From the NCBI GenBank assembly GCA_020161755.1, contig JAIUOS010000008.1, positions 62,001 to 126,000 on the forward strand: a stretch of DNA of 64,000 nucleotides, read 5' to 3'. The notes below the pieces were generated by a model. The model made no database searches. It had not been told where the DNA came from and saw only the letters and a list, made by a program, of their open reading frames with translations. The position numbers and the translations under genes were made by a program. This DNA comes from Actinomycetota bacterium (GTDB taxonomy: Bacteria; Actinomycetota; Actinomycetes; Propionibacteriales; Propionibacteriaceae). Every line of letters begins with the position of its first letter. Positions within the stretch are counted from its first letter, which is position 1. Shown here in pieces: positions 60,665 through 64,000 of this stretch.

Positions 60665-62329
60665 GCGGCGCGCGGTGGTTCCGTCCGCAGGGGCGGGGGG
60701 CACGCCTGGGTCTGGGCGGCGGCCGCGGCGCTCCCGGTGGTGTTCCTGGCGGTGTTCTTCGCCTGGCCGGTGGCCGCGCTGGTCGCCCGCGGGTTCGTGA
60801 TCGACGGGGCCTTCACCCTCGCCGGGGTGCAGGAGGTGCTCTCGTCCGCCCGCACCTGGCGCATCGTCGGCCAGACGCTCGCCCAGGCGGTGGTCGGGAC
60901 GGCCGTCTCGGTGCTGCTCGGCGTGCCCGGCGCGTACGTCCTCTACCGCTGCCGCTTCCCCGGACGCCGGGTGCTGCGCGCGGTGGTCAGCGTCCCGTTC
61001 GTGCTGCCCACGGTGGTGGTCGGGGTGGCCTTCCAGTCGCTGCTCACGCCGAACGAGCCGCTGGGCTTCCTCGGCCTGGAGGAGTCGTTCCCCGCGATCG
61101 TCGCCGCGCTGGTGTTCTTCAACTACTCGGTCGTGGTGCGGACGGTCGGCGCCCTCTGGTCGCGCCTCGACCCCCGCGCCGAGGACGCCGCCCGTACCCT
61201 GGGCGCCGGCCGTATCCGGGTGCTGGGGACGGTGACGCTGCCCGCGCTCGCCCCGGCGATCGCGTCCGCCGCCGCGCTGGTGTTCCTGTTCTGCGCCTCG
61301 GCGTTCGGGGTGGTGCTGGTGCTGGGCGGGGCCAGCTACGGCACCATCGAGACCGAGATCTGGTACCAGACCACCCAGCTGCTCGACCTGCCCGCCGCGG
61401 CCGCGCTGTCGATCCTCCAGCTCGTCGTCGTGACCGCGTCCCTGCTCGTCGCCGGCGCCACCCGGGCGCGTCAGGAGCGGGCGCTGCGCCTGTCCGGCAA
61501 CCCCGTGGACGCGCCGCTGCGCGTCGGTGACCTGCCGGCCGTCGCGGTCACCGCCGTGGTCGTGGGCGGCCTGCTGCTGTTCCCGATGCTCTCGCTGGCC
61601 TGGCGGTCGCTGGTCACCGCGGACGGGCTGGGCCTGGCCAACTACGCCGCCCTGTCCGGCACCACCGGCCAGTCGACGGTGAGCGTGTGGCAGGCGCTCG
61701 CGAACTCGCTGGCCACCGCGCTCGCGGCCACCCTGATCTCGGTGGGGCTCGGGCTGCTGGTGAGCTACGTGCTCTCGCGCCGGCCCGCGTCGGCGTCCGG
61801 CCGTCGCTGGCTCCGGACGCTGGACGCGGTCTTCATGCTGCCCCTCGGCGTCTCGGCCGTGACGGTCGGCTTCGGCTTCCTGATCACCCTCAACCGGCCG
61901 CCGCTGGACCTGCGCTCGAGCTGGCTGCTGATCCCGATCGCGCAGGCGATGGTGGCGCTGCCGCTGGTCGTCCGGACGCTGCTGCCGACCCTGCGCGCGA
62001 TCGACCCGCGCCTGCACGAGGCAGCCGCCACCCTCGGCGCCGGGCCGGGACGGGTGGTGGCGACCATCGACCTGCCCTTCGCCCTGCGCGGCCTGGGGCT
62101 GGCGGTGGGGTTCGCCTTCGCGACCAGTCTCGGCGAGTTCGGGGCCACCTCGTTCCTGGCCCGCCCCGACCGTCCGACCCTGCCGGTGGTGATCTTCCAG
62201 CTGATCGGACGCCCGGGGGCCGAGAACTTCGGCATGGCGCTGGCCGCGTCCGTGGTGCTGGCGGCGCTGACCGCCGTGGCGATGGGACTGGCAGAGTGGA
62301 TCGGGCCCAAGGAGGTGAACCCGTGGTGA
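60641..62329 (+). CDS. thiP: Thiamine-type ABC transporter permease
   Basis: 562 residues, a fused duplicate of two six-segment permease halves, as in ThiP/FbpB. ATPase-docking loops: EDAARTLGAGRIRVLGTVTL (about 180-200) and EAAATLGAGPGRVVATIDLP (about 460-480). PFVLPTVVVGVAFQSLL and PLGVSAVTVGFGFLI are matching segments of the two halves. The ATG at 60641 lies in the right arm of palindrome A5, with only weak ribosome-site potential, so its translation may depend on that hairpin. It ends seven bases into the ATPase gene. Confidence 0.92.
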   Translation: MTGTVAVEAARGGSVRRGGGHAWVWAAAAALPVVFLAVFFAWPVAALVARGFVIDGAFTLAGVQEVLSSARTWRIVGQTLAQAVVGTAVSVLLGVPGAYVLYRCRFPGRRVLRAVVSVPFVLPTVVVGVAFQSLLTPNEPLGFLGLEESFPAIVAALVFFNYSVVVRTVGALWSRLDPRAEDAARTLGAGRIRVLGTVTLPALAPAIASAAALVFLFCASAFGVVLVLGGASYGTIETEIWYQTTQLLDLPAAAALSILQLVVVTASLLVAGATRARQERALRLSGNPVDAPLRVGDLPAVAVTAVVVGGLLLFPMLSLAWRSLVTADGLGLANYAALSGTTGQSTVSVWQALANSLATALAATLISVGLGLLVSYVLSRRPASASGRRWLRTLDAVFMLPLGVSAVTVGFGFLITLNRPPLDLRSSWLLIPIAQAMVALPLVVRTLLPTLRAIDPRLHEAAATLGAGPGRVVATIDLPFALRGLGLAVGFAFATSLGEFGATSFLARPDRPTLPVVIFQLIGRPGAENFGMALAASVVLAALTAVAMGLAEWIGPKEVNPW

Positions 62330-63330
62330 CCGACACCGACACCGACGCCCGTCCCGCGGGCCTCCAGGTGCGCGACGCGGTCGTGCGCTACGGCCCGGTC
62401 ACGGCCGTCGACGGGGTCTCGCTCGACGTCGGGCCGGGCGAGGTGGTGGCCGTGCTCGGGGCGTCCGGGTCGGGCAAGTCCTCGCTGCTGCGCGCGGTGG
62501 CCGGCCTCGAACCGCTGGCCGGCGGCTCCGTCTGGTGGGACGGCGCGGACGTGACCGGCGTCCCCGTCCACCGGCGCCGGTTCGCGGTGATGTTCCAGGA
62601 CGGGCAGCTGTTCCCGCACCTGTCGGTGGCCGGCAACGTCGGCTACGCGCTGGCCGGTCGGCCACGTGCCGAACGTGACCGACGGGCGGCCGAACTCCTC
62701 GACCTGGTCGGGCTGGCCGGCTACGGGCCCCGCCCGGTGACCGCGCTGTCCGGTGGGCAGGCGCAGCGGGTCGCACTCGCCCGGTCGCTGGCCGCCGACC
62801 CCCGGCTGCTCCTGCTGGACGAGCCGCTCTCCGCGCTCGACCGGGGCCTGCGCGAGCACCTCGTCGGCGTGCTGGACGACACCCTGCGGGCCACCGGCAT
62901 CCCCACCCTGTACGTCACCCACGACCAGGACGAGGCGTTCGCGATCGCCGACCGGGTGGCCGTGCTCGCCGAGGGCCGGTTGCTCCAGGTGGACGAGCCG
63001 GCCCGGCTCTGGGCGCACCCGGCCGGCCGGGAGGTGGCCGCGTTCCTGGGCTATGGGCCGTTCCTGCCGCCGGCGGACGCGGTCGCGCTCGGCTGGGACG
63101 GGCCGCCCGGCCTGGTCGCGGTCGGCCCGACGGGACTGGTGCCCGACCCGGACGGCCGCGAGGTGGTGGTGCAGGAGGTGCGCTCACGCCGCGGCGGCGC
63201 GGAGGTGACCGTCACCCTGCCCGGCGGCGAGCCCGCCCGCGTCCGGACGCCGGTGATCCCGCCCCACGGGGCCACCCCGGCCACCCTCACCGTGCGGCTC
63301 GACCCCGCCGGGTGCGCGCTGCTGCCCTGA
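62323..63330 (+). CDS. thiQ: Thiamine-type ABC transporter ATP-binding protein
   Basis: 335 residues from GTG 62323 (a second GTG follows directly); AAGGAGG ends seven bases upstream. Walker A GASGSGKSS (about 46), Q-loop VMFQDGQLFPHLS, signature ALSGGQAQR (about 143), Walker B LLLLDEPLSALD and H-loop YVTHDQDEAF are intact. A C-terminal domain of about 90 residues follows the ATPase core. The start overlaps the permease stop, and the gene completes the thiamine importer. Confidence 0.93.
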   Translation: MVTDTDTDARPAGLQVRDAVVRYGPVTAVDGVSLDVGPGEVVAVLGASGSGKSSLLRAVAGLEPLAGGSVWWDGADVTGVPVHRRRFAVMFQDGQLFPHLSVAGNVGYALAGRPRAERDRRAAELLDLVGLAGYGPRPVTALSGGQAQRVALARSLAADPRLLLLDEPLSALDRGLREHLVGVLDDTLRATGIPTLYVTHDQDEAFAIADRVAVLAEGRLLQVDEPARLWAHPAGREVAAFLGYGPFLPPADAVALGWDGPPGLVAVGPTGLVPDPDGREVVVQEVRSRRGGAEVTVTLPGGEPARVRTPVIPPHGATPATLTVRLDPAGCALLP

Positions 63331-63417
63331 CCACGGCCCGAATTGCGCGCCAGATTGCGTTTCACGCCCGAAATCGCCCCGGGAACGCCATCGCCAGGGC
63401 GTTCTGCGTACCGAACG

Positions 63418-63969
63418 TCACACGCAGCGGACCGAGTCCAGCTGGTAGCGCCCCGCCGACAGCACCACCGACTGGTCGCGTCCCAGCGGCTCGGAGGCCG
63501 TGACGACCGAGCCGCCCTCGACCCGCCGGGTCTCGCCCTTGGTGAGGCGCACCGGCTGCTCGGGCACGAACGTGCCCTGGTTGTCGAACAGGTAGCTGAC
63601 CTCGAGGTCGCGGCAGGTGCTGGTGAACACGTGGGCCACGGTCATGCCGGTCGCCTCGGACTCGCCCGGCCCGTCCTGCGTGCGCACGGTGATCTCGCTG
63701 AAGCCGTCCGCGGCCGCCCCGACGGGTGTCGGCCACGAGCACGCCCGGACGTACCAGCGGCCGTCGCCCTCGTCGCGACGTTCGCTGGCCTGCGAGAGCC
63801 CGTGCGACCGGACGCAGGCCGCGACCCGTGTGCTGTCGTCCTCGACCGCCGGACGCGCGCCGGCCAGGCTGGAGTAGATGCCGATCCCGGTCGCGATCAC
63901 CCCGAGGGCACCCCCGACCAGCGCCACCACGGCCAGCGGCCGCTCCAGGAACTTCTTCTCCTCGGTCAT
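63418..63969 (-). CDS. Hypothetical membrane-anchored extracytoplasmic protein
   Basis: 183 residues from ATG 63969, preceded by GAGGGG. One N-terminal membrane segment (about 12-33, AVVALVGGALGVIATGIGIY) leads into a predicted extracytoplasmic domain with four cysteines (VAACVRSHG, RACSWP, STCRDLE, SVRCV) that could form two disulfides. No family recognised. Convergent with the thiQ-like gene. Confidence 0.75.
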   Translation of the reverse strand: MTEEKKFLERPLAVVALVGGALGVIATGIGIYSSLAGARPAVEDDSTRVAACVRSHGLSQASERRDEGDGRWYVRACSWPTPVGAAADGFSEITVRTQDGPGESEATGMTVAHVFTSTCRDLEVSYLFDNQGTFVPEQPVRLTKGETRRVEGGSVVTASEPLGRDQSVVLSAGRYQLDSVRCV

Positions 63970-64000
63970 CACCCCTCGCTCCCACCAGCGAGCCCCCCGA

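Overview
High-GC Gram-positive DNA, most likely from a propionic-acid bacterium or close relative (Propionibacteriales). The reasons are an actinobacterial gene repertoire (RDD/SpoIIM/DUF58/MoxR/DUF4350/DUF4129 cluster, DUF222-HNH gene, DUF5997 gene, many GTG starts and GTGA/ATGA overlaps), two pyruvate:ferredoxin oxidoreductases, and a roughly 1,130-residue protein that I read as the pyrophosphate-dependent PEP carboxykinase typical of propionibacteria. The genus is inference. No rRNA, tRNA, CRISPR array, transposase or phage gene was seen.

Layout. 1-9.8 kb: a cell-envelope type cluster (RDD, SpoIIM, DUF58, MoxR, DUF4350, DUF4129, polytopic membrane protein) interrupted at 1.8-4.7 kb by a NUDIX gene, a frameshifted DUF222/HNH gene and a truncated 2-phosphosulfolactate phosphatase, the last two bracketed by direct repeats. 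9.9-15.6 kb: a sugar ABC importer with two LacI regulators that carry near-identical palindromic operators. 15.9-22 kb: a complete peptide ABC importer. 22-29.2 kb: a small membrane protein, a UvrA2-type ATPase, an MFS exporter, and an alcohol dehydrogenase/XRE regulator/cupin operon. 29.3-37 kb: a giant 1,666-residue 2-oxoacid:ferredoxin oxidoreductase translationally coupled to a fused GltD-PyrK (Nfn-like) flavoprotein. 37-44.4 kb: MFS, Crp-like regulator, secreted tyrosine phosphatase, a LacI/UPF0303/Gfo-Idh operon and small membrane or stress proteins. 44.6-54 kb: PPi-PEPCK, normal-size NifJ, dihydroorotate-dehydrogenase-like protein and serine hydrolase, the first three with overlapping start/stop codons. 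54-59.3 kb: a LysR effector-domain protein divergent from a DUF5997 gene, cardiolipin synthase, HerA-like ATPase, PadR plus its membrane partner. 59.3-63.3 kb: a TPP riboswitch with a thiamine-type ABC importer.

How the genes work together. The strongest biological theme is the phosphoenolpyruvate/pyruvate/oxaloacetate node. PPi-PEPCK interconverts PEP and oxaloacetate using Pi/PPi, NifJ interconverts pyruvate and acetyl-CoA with ferredoxin, and the giant oxidoreductase with the Nfn-like protein could connect 2-oxoacids, ferredoxin and NAD(P)H. Thiamine import fits the need of both oxidoreductases for TPP.

A second theme is repeats. At least three families of long palindromes (A: 5 copies; B: 4 copies; C: 4 loci, one of them a symmetric array) are scattered between genes. 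In several places they supply the last codons of a gene, or its start codon.
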